DNA of 64,000 bases from Rhodopseudomonas rhenobacensis (GCF_014203125.1 NZ_JACHIH010000013.1:53053-117052); one strand, 5' to 3'. Shown: positions 16,860 to 27,565, counted from the first letter of the stretch. Translations and numbers: made by a program. Notes: generated by a model not told the origin, from the letters alone.

Positions 16860-18473
16860 ATGGCCGCTGTCAGCGCCAACAAGCTCGAACTGCTTCAGAT
16901 TGCGGATGCCGTTGCGCGCGAGAAATCGATCGATCGGTCGATCGTGATCGCCGCGATGGAGGACGCCATCGCCAAGGCCGCGCGAGCCCGCTACGGCAGC
17001 GAAACCGACGTCCACGCCGAGATCGACGCCAAGAAGGGCGAGCTCAGGCTGTCCCGCCACATGCTGGTGGTCGAAGAAGTCGAGAACTCGTCGAACCAGA
17101 TTTCATTGAAGGACGCCCAGCGCGCCAACCCCGGCGCGCAGATCGGCGACACCATCGCCGACACCCTGCCGCCGTTGGAATACGGCCGCATCGCCGCGCA
17201 GTCGGCCAAGCAGGTGATCGTGCAGAAGGTGCGCGAGGCCGAACGCGACCGGCAGTATCAGGAATTCAAGGACCGCATCGGCGACATCGTCAACGGCGTG
17301 GTCAAGCGCGTCGAATACGGCAGCGTGATCGTCGACCTCGGCCGCGGCGAAGCCATCGTGCGCCGCGACGAGATGCTGCCGCGCGAAGTGTTCCGCAACG
17401 GCGACCGGGTCCGCGCCTATATCTTCGACGTCCGCCGCGAAACCCGCGGTCCGCAGATTTTCCTCTCCCGCACCCACCCGCAGTTCATGGCGAAACTGTT
17501 CGCGCAGGAAGTGCCGGAAATCTACGACGGCATCGTCGAGATCAAGGCGGTGGCCCGCGATCCCGGCTCGCGCGCCAAGATCGGCGTGATTTCCCGCGAC
17601 TCCTCGGTCGATCCGGTCGGCGCCTGCGTCGGCATGCGCGGCTCGCGCGTGCAGGCGGTGGTCAACGAGCTGCAGGGCGAGAAGATCGACATCATCCCGT
17701 GGTCGCCGGACATCGCCACCTTCGTGGTCAACGCGCTGGCGCCCGCTGAAGTCTCGAAAGTCGTGATCGACGAAGATCGTGAGCGGATCGAGGTTGTGGT
17801 TCCGGACACCAATAACCAATTATCCCTAGCGATCGGTCGGCGCGGGCAAAACGTGCGGCTGGCCTCGCAGCTCACCGGATGGGATATCGACATTCTGACG
17901 GAGACCGAGGAATCGGAGCGCCGCCAGGCCGATTTCGAGAACTCCACCCGTGTCTTCATGGAATCGCTGAACGTCGACGAAGTGGTCGGCCAGTTGCTGG
18001 CGTCGGAAGGCTTCACCTCGGTCGAGGAGCTGGCCATGGTCGACGTCCGGGAACTCGCTTCCATCGAAGGCTTCGACGACGAGACCGCCAACGAACTGCA
18101 GAGCCGGGCGCGCGAATATCTTGAACAGCTCGAATCCGAGCTCGAAGCCAAACGTAAGGAACTCGGTGTGGAAGACGCTTTGAAGACGGTGCCGGGCGTG
18201 ACCTCGAAGATGCTGGTGAAGTTCGGCGAGAACGACATCAAGACCGTCGAGGATCTGGCCGGCTGCGCCACCGACGACCTGGTCGGCTGGAGCGAGCGCA
18301 AGGAAGGCGGCGAGCCGGTGAAGTATCCGGGCATCCTCGACGCCAACGAAATCTCGCGCGCCGACGCCGAGACCCTGATCATGCAGGCCCGCGTCATCGC
18401 CGGCTGGATCACCGAGGCCGACCTCGCCAAGAAGACCGACGACGCCGAGGCGTCCGAAGACCAGCCGGTTTAG
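16860..18473 (+). CDS. nusA: Transcription termination/antitermination factor NusA
   Basis: NusA binds RNA polymerase and nascent RNA and tunes pausing, termination and antitermination. The 537-residue product has the N-terminal polymerase-binding domain (1-130), S1 (about 135-200), two KH domains (about 230-345, with AIGRRGQNVRLASQLTGWDI), and two acidic helix-hairpin-helix repeats (about 360-510). A GAAGGAG site lies 7 nt before ATG 16860. It is second in the rimP-nusA-ylxR-infB-rbfA-truB-rpsO operon. NusA autoregulation of this operon is known in E. coli and could use the hairpin in the rimP leader; that is an inference. Confidence 0.97.
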   Translation: MAAVSANKLELLQIADAVAREKSIDRSIVIAAMEDAIAKAARARYGSETDVHAEIDAKKGELRLSRHMLVVEEVENSSNQISLKDAQRANPGAQIGDTIADTLPPLEYGRIAAQSAKQVIVQKVREAERDRQYQEFKDRIGDIVNGVVKRVEYGSVIVDLGRGEAIVRRDEMLPREVFRNGDRVRAYIFDVRRETRGPQIFLSRTHPQFMAKLFAQEVPEIYDGIVEIKAVARDPGSRAKIGVISRDSSVDPVGACVGMRGSRVQAVVNELQGEKIDIIPWSPDIATFVVNALAPAEVSKVVIDEDRERIEVVVPDTNNQLSLAIGRRGQNVRLASQLTGWDIDILTETEESERRQADFENSTRVFMESLNVDEVVGQLLASEGFTSVEELAMVDVRELASIEGFDDETANELQSRAREYLEQLESELEAKRKELGVEDALKTVPGVTSKMLVKFGENDIKTVEDLAGCATDDLVGWSERKEGGEPVKYPGILDANEISRADAETLIMQARVIAGWITEADLAKKTDDAEASEDQPV

Positions 18474-18489
18474 GAGCGGTGTCACGCAC

Positions 18490-19194
18490 ATGCTCGCTTC
18501 CGCCGACCCGGCAGATCTCGACAACGGACCCCGGACCGCAAGGTCCGGGACCGAGCGGATGTGCGCGGTGTCGCGAGACGTGCGGCCGATCGACGAACTG
18601 ATCCGGTTCGTTCTGGCGCCTTCGGGCGAGGTGATCCCCGACCTGAAGCGCAAGCTGCCGGGCCGTGGGCTGTGGGTGAGCGCGTCGCGCCCGGCGGTGG
18701 CCGAGGCGGCGCGGCGCAATCTGTTCGCCAAGGGCTTCAAGCGCGAGGTGCGCGGCACCGCGGCGCTGGCCGTGGTCACCGACGCGGCGATGCTGCGCGG
18801 GGTGATCGAGGCGCTGGCGATGGCCGCCAAGGCCGGCCAGGTGGTCAGCGGCTTCTCCAAAGTCGAAGCCGCGCTGAACCAGGGCGAGGCGGTGGCGCTG
18901 CTTCATGCTTTAGACGGAGCCGCCGACGGAATCCGCAAGCTGGACGCCGTTGCGCGGCAAAATGACCTGTTTACGACCGAATCGCGCGAATTCCCCGTTG
19001 TGACATTTCTCACTTCGGCCGAATTGGATTTGGCACTCGGGCGATCAAATGTGATACATGCTGCGCTTCTCGGAGGCGCGGCGGGCAAGACGGTCCTGTC
19101 GCGCAGTCAGATTCTGGTGAAATACCGGCTGGCGGACGACAGCACCACGGCCAACAAATTCACGGCTAAGACTGTGCGGGCACGCACTGCGTAA
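18490..19194 (+). CDS. ylxR: YlxR-family RNA-binding protein (DUF448 with L7Ae-like domain)
   Basis: A 234-residue protein with an N-terminal YlxR/DUF448 domain (about 23-75: ERMCAVSRDVRPIDELIRFV, then KLPGRGLWV) and a C-terminal L7Ae-like half (about 95-200: AGQVVSGFSKVEAAL). YlxR is an RNA-binding protein encoded between nusA and infB in many bacteria; the fused two-domain form is usual in alphaproteobacteria. The start is ATG 18490, 16 nt after nusA. Its exact role is not settled; suggested roles are RNase P interaction or ribosome-related regulation. The position inside the translation operon fits. Confidence 0.9.
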   Translation: MLASADPADLDNGPRTARSGTERMCAVSRDVRPIDELIRFVLAPSGEVIPDLKRKLPGRGLWVSASRPAVAEAARRNLFAKGFKREVRGTAALAVVTDAAMLRGVIEALAMAAKAGQVVSGFSKVEAALNQGEAVALLHALDGAADGIRKLDAVARQNDLFTTESREFPVVTFLTSAELDLALGRSNVIHAALLGGAAGKTVLSRSQILVKYRLADDSTTANKFTAKTVRARTA

Positions 19195-19212
19195 CGAGAT
19201 TGGGACTGCTGA

Positions 19213-21855
19213 ATGGTTGATACGAAAAATCCTGGCGACAAGACTTTGAGCGTCAGCCCGAGCAAGACCTTGACCCTCAAGCGAGGCGTCGAGCAGGGCA
19301 CCGTGCGCCAGAGCTTCAGCCACGGCCGTACCAAGCAGGTGGTGGTGGAAAAACGCGGCAAGCGCCGGGTTGGCGGCGACGGCCCGGCCGATGCGCCGGC
19401 GGCGCCCGCGCCCGTTGCGGCGGCGAAGCCCGCGCCGGTCCGTGCTCCGATGTCGCGCCCGCCGCAGTCGCAACACCGCGGCGGCGGCTCCGGCGTGGTG
19501 CTGCGCACCCTGACCGAGGACGAACGCACCGCGCGCGCCTCGGCGCTGGCCGATGCAAGGATCCGCGACGAGGAAGAGCGCAAGGCGGCGGAAGCCGAAC
19601 TCGCCCGTCGCAACAGCAAGGAAGGCATCGAACAGGCCGAGCGCGAGGCCGCCGAGGCCCGCAAGAAGGCCGAGGAAGAGCGCCACCGGGCCGACGAAGA
19701 GGCCAAGCGCAAGGCCGAGCTCGAAGCCAAGAAACGTTTCGGCGAGGAGGAGGCCAAGAAGGCCGCCGCTGCCGCCCCCGCCAAGACCACGACTGCGACG
19801 ACCGCCACCGCGGCGAAGCCCGGCGCGCCGGCGCGCGCCCCCGGCGTGGCCGCCGACGCCACCGACGAGGATGAAGGTCCGCGGCAGATCCGCCGTGGCC
19901 CCGGCGGCGCCGCGCGCCCCGTGGTCGCGCCGAAGCCGACCGCCAAGCCCGCGCCCGCCAAGCAGCGCGGCCGCCTGACGCTGGTCACCGCGCTCAGCGC
20001 CGACGACGTCCGCGAGCGCTCGATCGCCTCGTTCCGTCGCCGCACCCAGCGGCTGAAGGGCCATGCGGCCAACGAGCCGAAGGAAAAGCTGGTCCGCGAA
20101 GTCATCATTCCGGAAGCCATCACCATCCAGGAACTCGCCAACCGTATGGCCGAGCGCGCCGTGGACGTGATCCGGATGCTGATGAAGCAGGGTCAGATGG
20201 TGAAGATCACCGACGTGATCGACGCCGATACTGCGCAGCTGATCGCCGAAGAACTCGGCCACACCGTCAAGCGCGTCGCCGCGTCCGACGTTGAAGAAGG
20301 CCTGTTCGACATCGTCGACGACGCCACCGACACCGAGCCGCGTTCGCCGGTGGTGACGGTGATGGGTCACGTCGACCACGGCAAGACCTCGCTCTTGGAC
20401 GCGCTGCGCCACGCCAATGTGGTGTCCGGCGAAGCCGGCGGCATCACCCAGCATATCGGCGCCTATCAGGTCACCTCGCCGGAAAGCGGCAAGAAGATCA
20501 CCTTCATCGACACCCCGGGCCACGCCGCGTTCACCGCGATGCGCGCCCGCGGCGCCAAGGTCACCGATATCGTGGTGCTGGTGGTCGCCGCCGATGACGG
20601 CGTGATGCCGCAGACCATCGAGGCGATCAATCACGCCAAGGCCGCCAAGGTTCCGGTGATCGTGGCGATCAACAAGATCGACAAGCAAGACGCCAAGCCG
20701 GAGCGGGTCCGCACCGAGCTGTTGCAATACGGCATCCAGGTGGAATCGCTCGGCGGCGACGTCGTCGACGTCGAGGTTTCGGCCAAGAACAAGACCAACC
20801 TCGACAAGCTGTTGGAAATGATCGCCCTGCAGGCCGAACTGCTCGACCTCAAGACCAACACCGAGCGTCCCGCCGAAGGCACCGTGATCGAAGCCAAGCT
20901 CGATCGCGGCCGCGGTCCGGTTGCGACCGTGCTGGTGCAGCGCGGCACGCTGCGGGTCGGCGACATCATCGTCGCCGGCGCCGAAATGGGCCGCGTCCGT
21001 GCGCTGATCTCCGATCAGGGCGTCACCTTGACCGAAGCCGGCCCCTCGGTGCCGGTGGAAGTGCTCGGCTTCAACGGCCCGCCGGAAGCCGGCGACCGCA
21101 TGGCGGTGGTCGACAGCGAAGCCCGTGCCCGTCAGGTGACGAGCTATCGTGCGCATCAGAAGCGCGAGAAGTCCGCCTCGGCCGTGTCCGGCCTGCGCGG
21201 CTCGCTCGAGCAGATGATGAGCCAGCTCAAGACCACCGGCCGCAAGGACTTCCCGCTGATCATCAAGGCCGACGTGGCGGGCTCGCTGGAAGCGATCCTC
21301 GGCTCGCTGGAGAAGCTCGGCACCGACGAAGTGACCGCGCGCATCCTGCATGCCGGCGTCGGCGGCATCTCGGAATCCGACGTCACGCTGGCGGAAGGTT
21401 TCAACGCCGCGATCATCGGCTTCAACGTCCGTGCGCATAAGGAAGCGGCCGCGGCCGCCAAGCGCAACGGCATCGAGATCCGCTACTACAACATCATCTA
21501 CGACCTGGTCGACGACGTGAAGAAGGCGATGTCGGGCCTGCTGGCGCCGACCTTGCGCGAAACCATGCTCGGCAACGCGCTGATCCTGGAAGTCTTCAAC
21601 ATCTCCAAGGTCGGCAAGGTCGCCGGCTGCCGGGTCACCGACGGTTCGGTGGAACGCGGCGCCAATGTCCGACTGATCCGCGACAACGTCGTGGTTCACG
21701 AAGGCAAGCTGTCGACGCTGAAGCGGTTCAAGGACGAAGTGAAGGAAGTGCAGTCCGGTCAGGAATGCGGCATGGCGTTCGAGAACTACGGCGACATGCG
21801 CGCCGGCGACGTGATCGAGTGTTATCGCGTCGAGACGATCCAACGCTCGCTGTAA
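19213..21855 (+). CDS. infB: Translation initiation factor IF-2
   Basis: IF-2 is the GTPase that places initiator tRNA on the ribosome. The 880-residue protein starts with a basic IF2-associated region (about 1-60), then a long Ala/Lys/Glu/Arg-rich segment likely forming a coiled coil (about 110-185) and a low-complexity linker. Then come IF2_N (about 295-345) and the G domain with G1 GHVDHGKT near residue 385, G3 DTPGHAAF near 433 and G4 NKID near 486. The beta-barrel and fMet-tRNA-binding domains follow to the C-terminus. It begins 18 nt after ylxR. All GTPase motifs are intact. Confidence 0.98.
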   Translation: MVDTKNPGDKTLSVSPSKTLTLKRGVEQGTVRQSFSHGRTKQVVVEKRGKRRVGGDGPADAPAAPAPVAAAKPAPVRAPMSRPPQSQHRGGGSGVVLRTLTEDERTARASALADARIRDEEERKAAEAELARRNSKEGIEQAEREAAEARKKAEEERHRADEEAKRKAELEAKKRFGEEEAKKAAAAAPAKTTTATTATAAKPGAPARAPGVAADATDEDEGPRQIRRGPGGAARPVVAPKPTAKPAPAKQRGRLTLVTALSADDVRERSIASFRRRTQRLKGHAANEPKEKLVREVIIPEAITIQELANRMAERAVDVIRMLMKQGQMVKITDVIDADTAQLIAEELGHTVKRVAASDVEEGLFDIVDDATDTEPRSPVVTVMGHVDHGKTSLLDALRHANVVSGEAGGITQHIGAYQVTSPESGKKITFIDTPGHAAFTAMRARGAKVTDIVVLVVAADDGVMPQTIEAINHAKAAKVPVIVAINKIDKQDAKPERVRTELLQYGIQVESLGGDVVDVEVSAKNKTNLDKLLEMIALQAELLDLKTNTERPAEGTVIEAKLDRGRGPVATVLVQRGTLRVGDIIVAGAEMGRVRALISDQGVTLTEAGPSVPVEVLGFNGPPEAGDRMAVVDSEARARQVTSYRAHQKREKSASAVSGLRGSLEQMMSQLKTTGRKDFPLIIKADVAGSLEAILGSLEKLGTDEVTARILHAGVGGISESDVTLAEGFNAAIIGFNVRAHKEAAAAAKRNGIEIRYYNIIYDLVDDVKKAMSGLLAPTLRETMLGNALILEVFNISKVGKVAGCRVTDGSVERGANVRLIRDNVVVHEGKLSTLKRFKDEVKEVQSGQECGMAFENYGDMRAGDVIECYRVETIQRSL

Positions 21856-21900
21856 GTCCAAGTCTTACCGCGCGCCTGATCGCCTAACGCGTTTTGCTGC

Positions 21901-22053
21901 CTCATCCTTCGAGACGCCCGGCGCCGCTCTTCGAGCGATGCCGGGCTCCTCAGGATGAGGAACAACTCTGCTCCAGTGGATCAGAGGCCAAACAACCGCA
22001 GACCTCATGGTGAGGAGCGCAGTCGTCTCGACTGCGCGTCTCGAACCATGAGG
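21901..22053 (+). repeat. Palindromic intergenic repeat, family D copy 1
   Basis: Lies between infB and rbfA inside the operon. It consists of two inverted-repeat blocks: 21901-21960 (CTCATCCTTCGAGACG with CTCAGGATGAG) and 22003-22053 (CCTCATGGTGAGGAGCG with CGTCTCGAACCATGAGG). The same two-block layout is seen at 52822-52936 between fabB and fabI. Confidence 0.8.
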
Positions 22054-22069
22054 CTATTGGACATCAACG

Positions 22070-22483
22070 ATGCCGAAACATCATCAAAAGACCCAGACCC
22101 CGGGCGGGTCGCAGCGCCAGTTGCGGGTCTCCGAGACCGTGCGCCACGCCATCGCCGACATCCTGTCGCAGGGCGGCGTGCACGATCCGGTGCTGGAAGG
22201 CCATCTGATCACCGTGCCGGAAGTGCGGATGTCGCCGGATCTGAAGCTCGCCACCGTCTATGTGATGCCGCTCGGCGGCCGCGATACCGAGATCGTGCTG
22301 ACCGCGCTCGAGGCCAACAAGAAGTTCCTGCGCGGCGAGGTGGCGCGGCGCGTTAACCTGAAATTCGCACCCGATCTGCGCTTCCGCGTCGACGACCGAT
22401 TCGACGAAGCGGAACGGATCGAGAAATTACTGAGAACACCCGCGGTCCAAAAAGACCTCCAGCATGATTCGGACGAAAACTGA
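22070..22483 (+). CDS. rbfA: 30S ribosome-binding factor RbfA
   Basis: RbfA is a cold-shock and 16S maturation factor bound to the 30S subunit. The 137-residue protein begins with a basic tail ([20 protein letters not shown]). It then shows the KH-like core ([69 protein letters not shown]), which is diagnostic. ATG 22070 follows a 214-bp gap filled mostly by a palindromic repeat. The stop overlaps the truB ATG (TGATG). Confidence 0.95.
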   Translation: MPKHHQKTQTPGGSQRQLRVSETVRHAIADILSQGGVHDPVLEGHLITVPEVRMSPDLKLATVYVMPLGGRDTEIVLTALEANKKFLRGEVARRVNLKFAPDLRFRVDDRFDEAERIEKLLRTPAVQKDLQHDSDEN

Positions 22484-23631
22484 TGAACGAAACCACCGCC
22501 ACCGCCGTGATCGACCCGCCGAGCGACGAGCCGATCGACGCGACCACCCCGAATTCGGCCGCGATGGTGTCCGATCAGTTAACGCTGCAGCCCGAGCAGG
22601 ATGACCGCGCCCCGCGCGGCAACAACGATCCGCGGCAGAACGGCCGCGGCGGCAAGCCGAAGCAGAACGGTCAGCCGCGCCGCGACAAGCGCGACGTCCA
22701 CGGCTGGGTGGTGCTGGACAAGCCGATCGGCATGACCTCGACCCACGCGGTCGCGGTGGTGAAGCGGTTGTTCTCCGCCAAGCGCGCCGGCCACGCCGGC
22801 ACGCTCGATCCGCTCGCCTCCGGCGGCTTGCCGATCGCGATGGGCGAAGCCACCAAGACGGTGCCGTTCGTGATGGACGGCCGCAAGCGCTATCGCTTCA
22901 CCGTGGCCTGGGGCGAGGAGCGCGACACCGACGACACCGAGGGCCGCGCCACCGCGACCAGCGAGCTGCGTCCGAGCGTCGAGGCGATTCGCGCGCTGCT
23001 GCCGCAATTCACCGGCGAGATCGAACAGACTCCGCCGCAATATTCCGCGATCAAGATCCAAGGCGAGCGCGCCTACGACATGGCGCGCGACGGCGAAATC
23101 GTGCCCTTGGTTCCCCGCCCGGTGGTGATCCACGAATTAACCCTGGTCGATCAGCCGGATGACGGCCATTCGACGTTCGAGGCCGAATGCGGCAAGGGCA
23201 CCTATGTGCGGGCTTTGGCCCGCGACATGGGGCGAATTCTCGGCTGCTACGGCCATATCTGCGCGCTGCGCCGCACCCTGGTCGGGCCGTTCGGCGAGCA
23301 AGATATGATTCCGCTGGAACAGTTGGAGGCTTTATGCGATAGAGCCGCGTCCGGCGAGGGTAGCCTCGCCGACGCGCTTTTGCCCGTTGAGACCGCGCTG
23401 GACGACATCCCGGCGCTGGCCGTCACACGGGCTGATGCGGCAAGACTCCACCGGGGTCAGGCCGTTTTGTTGCGCGGACGGGATGCGCCCAACTGTAGCG
23501 GCACAGTTTATGTCACGGTGGCCGGCCGGCTTTTGGCCCTCGCCGAACTTGGCAATGGCGAACTCATCCCCAAGCGCGTGTTCAACCTGAACGGACTGAC
23601 CGCCAGTTCGATCGCTAAGGAAAGTAACTGA
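22483..23631 (+). CDS. truB: tRNA pseudouridine(55) synthase TruB
   Basis: TruB makes pseudouridine 55 in the T-loop of tRNAs. The catalytic aspartate is in [12 protein letters not shown] near residue 108, and the [19 protein letters not shown] and [14 protein letters not shown] motifs follow. The 382-residue product is longer than the usual 300-315. The first ~68 residues are a Pro/Asn/Arg-rich tail ([20 protein letters not shown]) before the conserved [21 protein letters not shown] 22483 overlaps the rbfA stop, so the long N-terminus appears to be translated. It is followed 2 nt later by rpsO. Confidence 0.95.
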
Positions 23632-23633
23632 CG

Positions 23634-23903
23634 ATGTCGATTACCGCAGAACGCAAAGCGGAAGTCATCAAGACCAATGCGAAGAAGGCCGGCGACACCG
23701 GGTCGCCCGAGGTTCAGGTCGCGATCCTGTCGGAACGCATCGCCAACCTCACCAGCCACTTCAAGACCCACGTCAAGGACAACCATTCCCGCCGTGGCCT
23801 TTTGAAGCTGGTGTCGACCCGTCGTTCGCTCTTGGACTACGTCAAGAAGAAGGACGAGGCGCGCTACAAGGCGCTGCTCGAGAAGCACAACATCCGTCGT
23901 TGA
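23634..23903 (+). CDS. rpsO: Ribosomal protein S15
   Basis: An 89-residue S15, the standard length, binding 16S rRNA helices 20-22 early in 30S assembly. It opens [20 protein letters not shown] and contains the canonical [17 protein letters not shown] and [19 protein letters not shown] segments. It starts 2 nt after truB and ends the operon: a strong terminator begins 8 nt after the stop. pnp follows as usual, but after a long leader. Confidence 0.99.
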
Positions 23904-23911
23904 GCGAATTT

Positions 23912-23938
23912 CGCGCGCCGACCCCGGCGCGCGTTTTT
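23912..23938 (+). terminator. Intrinsic terminator after rpsO
   Basis: CGCGCGCCG (23912-23920), loop ACCC and CGGCGCGCG (23925-23933) followed by TTTTT (23934-23938). The stem is a perfect 9 bp. It marks the end of the rimP-to-rpsO transcription unit. Confidence 0.88.
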
Positions 23939-24261
23939 GCATAGGGTGGGACCACGGGTCATCCCGGTTCCGTCCGCCTCCTATGCATCCGATGTGCGGG
24001 CCAGTCGATGGCCCGCAACCAGATGTCCAGCAGCACTCCGGCGGCTGGACGATGACGGGCAAGGGGTCCGTCGCGCGGGCAAGCGTCCGAAGGACTTGTC
24101 CGCACCCACGGGAGGATGGACGCCATCCAGGGCTCGAAAACCATGGCAGGATCGCCGGACGCTGACGCCGCACGCGGCCGGTTCAGCGTCTCGCAATCTT
24201 GCGCATGGTTTTCGGGGTTTGGGCGTTCGTGCCTTTCGTGAACTCATGAAAGAAACACGCA
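23939..24261 (+). other. Long structured leader of pnp
   Basis: 323 nt between the rpsO terminator and the pnp start with no convincing gene. It holds a perfect 8-bp hairpin (23995-24002 with 24010-24017, TGCGGGCC/GGCCCGCA) and further short inverted repeats. In other bacteria pnp leaders form stems cut by RNase III for autoregulation; whether this one does is inference. Short open frames inside it have no family similarity that I recognise. Confidence 0.45.
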
Positions 24262-26409
24262 ATGTTCAATATTCATTCAGTCGAAATCGATTGGGGTGGG
24301 CGTCCGCTCAAGCTTGAGACCGGCAAGATCGCCCGTCAGGCTGACGGCGCCGTCGTCGCCACTTACGGCGAGACCGTGGTGCTCGCCACCGTGGTGGCCG
24401 CCAAGTCCGCCAAGGAAGGCGTCGACTTCCTGCCGCTGACCGTCGACTACATCGAGAAGACCTACGCCGCCGGCCGCATCCCCGGCGGTTACTTCAAGCG
24501 CGAAGGCCGTCCGACCGAGAAGGAGACCCTGGTCTCCCGCCTGATCGACCGTCCGATCCGTCCGCTGTTCGTCGACGGCTGGCGCAACGAGACCCAGGTG
24601 ATCGTCACCGTGCTGTCCCACGACATGGAGAACGATCCCGATATTCTCGCGCTGGTCGCCTCCTCGGCCGCGCTGACCTTGTCCGGAGCGCCGTTCAAGG
24701 GCCCGATCGGCGCCGCCCGCGTCGGCTTCATCAACGACGAATACGTGCTCAACCCGGTGCTCGACGAGATGGTCGAGACCCAGTTGGACCTCGTCGTCGC
24801 CGGCACCGCCGACGCCGTCTTGATGGTGGAATCCGAAGCCAAGGAACTCAACGAAGACATCATGCTCGGCGCGGTGATGTTCGGTCACCGGCACTTCCAG
24901 CCGGTGGTGCAGGCGATCATCGAGCTCGCCGAGAAGGCCGCCAAGGAGCCGCGCGAAGTCGCAGTGGTCGACGAGAGCGTGCTCGAGAAGGAGATCCTCG
25001 GTCTCATCGAGCCCGAGCTGCGCGCCGCCTACGCCATTCCGGTCAAGCAGGATCGCTACGCAGCGGTCGGCAAGGCCAAGGAAAAGGTGATGGCGCACTA
25101 CTTCCCGGAAGGCCAGGAGCCGCAATACGACAAGCTGCGGATCGCCGGCGTGTTCAAGGAACTGGAAGCCAAGATCGTTCGCTGGAACATCCTCGACACC
25201 GGCAAGCGCATCGACGGCCGTGACAGCAAGACCGTGCGCAACATCATCGCAGAAGTCGGCGTGCTGCCGCGCGCCCACGGTTCGGCGCTGTTCACCCGCG
25301 GCGAAACCCAGGCGATGGTGGTCACCACGCTCGGCACCGGCGAGGACGAGCAGTACATCGACTCGCTGTCCGGCACCTACAAAGAGACCTTCCTGCTGCA
25401 CTACAACTTTCCTCCCTACTCGGTCGGCGAAACCGGCCGCATGGGCGGCACCAAGCGTCGCGAAATCGGCCACGGCAAGCTCGCCTGGCGCGCGATTCAT
25501 CCGGTGCTGCCGCCGCATCACGAGTTCCCCTACACCGTGCGCGTGGTCTCCGAGATCACCGAGTCGAACGGCTCGTCCTCGATGGCCTCGGTGTGCGGCG
25601 CGTCTCTCGCGCTGATGGACGCCGGCGTGCCGTTGAAGCGGCCGACCGCGGGCATCGCGATGGGGCTGATCCTGGAAGGCGAGCGCTTCGCGGTGCTCTC
25701 CGACATCCTCGGCGACGAGGATCATCTCGGCGACATGGACTTCAAGGTGGCCGGCACCGAGCAGGGCATCACCTCGCTGCAGATGGACATCAAGATCGCC
25801 GGCATCACCGAGGAGATCATGAAGGTGGCGCTCGGCCAGGCCAAGGACGGACGCATCCACATTCTCGGTGAGATGTCGAAGGCCCTGACCAACGCCCGCG
25901 CCGAACTCGGCGAATACGCGCCGCGCATCGAGACCTTCAAGATCGCCACCGACAAGATCCGTGAAGTGATCGGCACCGGCGGCAAGGTGATCCGCGAGAT
26001 CGTCGAAAAGACCGGCGCCAAGGTCAACATCGACGACGACGGCACCGTCAAGGTCGCCTCCAGCGACGGCGAATCGATCAAGGCCGCGATCAAGTGGATC
26101 AAGTCGATCGCCTCCGACCCCGAGCTCAACGCGATCTATGACGGCACCGTCGTCAAGGTCATGGAGTTCGGCGCCTTCGTGAACTTCTTCGGCGCCAAGG
26201 ACGGCCTCGTGCACATCAGCCAGCTCGCCGCCGGCCGGGTGCAGAAGACCTCCGACGTCGTCAAGGAAGGCGACAAGGTCAAGGTCAAGCTCTTGGGCTT
26301 CGACGACCGCGGCAAGACCCGGCTGTCGATGAAGGTGGTCGATCAGGAAACCGGCGAAGACCTCGAGGCCAAGCAGAAGGCCGCCGAGGGCGCCACCGCC
26401 GCGGAGTAA
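24262..26409 (+). CDS. pnp: Polyribonucleotide nucleotidyltransferase (PNPase)
   Basis: A 3'-to-5' phosphorolytic exoribonuclease of the RNA degradosome. The 715-residue protein has two RNase PH domains (about 12-145 and 325-460), an alpha-helical linker, a KH domain (about 555-615; the [10 protein letters not shown] loop is near residue 572) and an S1 domain (about 620-690, with [19 protein letters not shown]). Motif [16 protein letters not shown] belongs to the second catalytic core. The start [16 protein letters not shown] is the normal N-terminus. Length and order are standard, and nothing is missing. Confidence 0.98.
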   Translation: MFNIHSVEIDWGGRPLKLETGKIARQADGAVVATYGETVVLATVVAAKSAKEGVDFLPLTVDYIEKTYAAGRIPGGYFKREGRPTEKETLVSRLIDRPIRPLFVDGWRNETQVIVTVLSHDMENDPDILALVASSAALTLSGAPFKGPIGAARVGFINDEYVLNPVLDEMVETQLDLVVAGTADAVLMVESEAKELNEDIMLGAVMFGHRHFQPVVQAIIELAEKAAKEPREVAVVDESVLEKEILGLIEPELRAAYAIPVKQDRYAAVGKAKEKVMAHYFPEGQEPQYDKLRIAGVFKELEAKIVRWNILDTGKRIDGRDSKTVRNIIAEVGVLPRAHGSALFTRGETQAMVVTTLGTGEDEQYIDSLSGTYKETFLLHYNFPPYSVGETGRMGGTKRREIGHGKLAWRAIHPVLPPHHEFPYTVRVVSEITESNGSSSMASVCGASLALMDAGVPLKRPTAGIAMGLILEGERFAVLSDILGDEDHLGDMDFKVAGTEQGITSLQMDIKIAGITEEIMKVALGQAKDGRIHILGEMSKALTNARAELGEYAPRIETFKIATDKIREVIGTGGKVIREIVEKTGAKVNIDDDGTVKVASSDGESIKAAIKWIKSIASDPELNAIYDGTVVKVMEFGAFVNFFGAKDGLVHISQLAAGRVQKTSDVVKEGDKVKVKLLGFDDRGKTRLSMKVVDQETGEDLEAKQKAAEGATAAE

Positions 26410-26462
26410 GCGTTTCGTCGCGATCGGCGCGAGCCGGGCGTGAACGCGATCAGCAAATCGAC

Positions 26463-26490
26463 GAAAGGGCGGCCGCGAGGCCGCCCTTTC
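26463..26490 (+). terminator. Intrinsic terminator after pnp
   Basis: GAAAGGGCGGCC (26463-26474), loop GCGA and GGCCGCCCTTTC (26479-26490) form a perfect 12-bp stem, followed by a modest T-rich run (TCGTTT). It lies 54 nt after pnp. The remaining 200 bp to the next gene contain nothing I recognise. Confidence 0.75.
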
Positions 26491-26692
26491 TCGTTTGCGC
26501 GGAGCGGCTCCCGCCAAATACGAAGAGGCGCCGTGCTCACGTAGTCCTCCGAGGTGCCGCGCCCGGTCGCGTGCGATCGATCGGCGCTGCGGTACTCCGT
26601 CGCAGTGCGGCGCGATGCCGGTTGCGGGCGGAACCGGGTCGGGACATGTGAGTCATTGACGGCAGGCAAATCGCCGCAACGGAGGAACCCCC

Positions 26693-27427
26693 ATGTCATT
26701 ATTGTCCCGACGCCATCTGATGATGGCCGCTACCGGCATCGTCGCTGCCGCGGCCGCGCCGCGCTTGGCGTTCGCGCAGGCCACGACCGCGGCGCCGACA
26801 GGCCCGTTCACGCTGCCGCCGCTGCCCTATCCGGTTGCTGCACTGGAGCCGCATATCGACGCCAAGACCATGGAGATCCACCACGGCAAGCACCACCAGG
26901 CCTACGTCAGCAATCTCAATAGTTTCGCCAAGGACAATCCGAAGCTGGCGTCGATGCCGGTGCCCGAGGTGCTGGGCAACCTCGGCGACGTGCCGGAGGC
27001 GATCCGCACCGGCGTGCGCAACAATCTTGGCGGCCACGCCAATCACACGATGTTCTGGGAGATCATGGGCCCGAACGGCGGCAAGCCGGCCGGCGAGGTG
27101 TTGGCCGCGATCGACCGCGACCTTGGCGGCATGGAGAAGTTCCAGGCCGATTTCAACGCTGCCGGCGGCCGGCAGTTCGGTTCGGGCTGGGTGTTCGTGA
27201 CCGTCAGCAAGGACGGCAAGCTGGCGATCGAGACCCGTCCGAATCAGGACAATCCGATGATGGACGGCAAGCGCGCGCTGCTCGGCAACGACGTCTGGGA
27301 GCACGCCTATTATCTCAATTACCAGAACCGCCGCGCCGATTATCTCAAAGCCTGGTGGAACACGGTGAATTGGAACAAGGTCGGCGAACGCTACGCCGCC
27401 GCCAAGGCCGGTCAGCTCGGCGTCTGA
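26693..27427 (+). CDS. Exported superoxide dismutase (Fe/Mn type)
   Basis: A 244-residue Fe/Mn superoxide dismutase with an N-terminal export signal. Residues 1-30 read like a Tat signal (SRRHLMMAATG, a hydrophobic stretch, then LAFAQA as the cleavage region). The mature enzyme shows the metal ligands in MEIHHGKHHQAYV, GGHANHTMFW and NDVWEHAYYLNYQNRR. Export points to periplasmic removal of superoxide, unlike the usual cytosolic SodB. A GGAGG site lies 6 nt before ATG 26693. It is a single-gene unit between two terminators. Metal preference (Fe, Mn or cambialistic) cannot be fixed by eye. Confidence 0.92.
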   Translation: MSLLSRRHLMMAATGIVAAAAAPRLAFAQATTAAPTGPFTLPPLPYPVAALEPHIDAKTMEIHHGKHHQAYVSNLNSFAKDNPKLASMPVPEVLGNLGDVPEAIRTGVRNNLGGHANHTMFWEIMGPNGGKPAGEVLAAIDRDLGGMEKFQADFNAAGGRQFGSGWVFVTVSKDGKLAIETRPNQDNPMMDGKRALLGNDVWEHAYYLNYQNRRADYLKAWWNTVNWNKVGERYAAAKAGQLGV

Positions 27428-27460
27428 CCGGCGCAAGGCGAGCTGCCGCAACTATCAGGA

Positions 27461-27485
27461 GGGCGGCCCGCAAGGCCGCCCTTTT
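27461..27485 (+). terminator. Intrinsic terminator after the sod gene
   Basis: GGGCGGCC (27461-27468), loop CGCAA and GGCCGCCC (27474-27481) followed by TTTT. The stem core GGGCGGCC is the same as in the pnp terminator 1 kb upstream. Confidence 0.8.
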
Positions 27486-27565
27486 GCTCATCCGTGCCGC
27501 TCGCGCCAACCAACGCGGCTGGAGCAGCTTCGGTTAGGAGTGATGCGGTTCAAGAGCCCCGGGCC

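Noticed and set aside
19045..21861. 938-codon open frame antisense to infB
   Set aside because: It is rich in His, Arg, Gly and Val and shows no domain; it follows from the codon use of the GC-rich infB gene. IF-2 on the other strand is certain.
24277..26517. 746-codon open frame antisense to pnp
   Set aside because: Low-complexity His/Val/Leu/Asp composition with no motif, fully explained by codon bias of PNPase on the plus strand.
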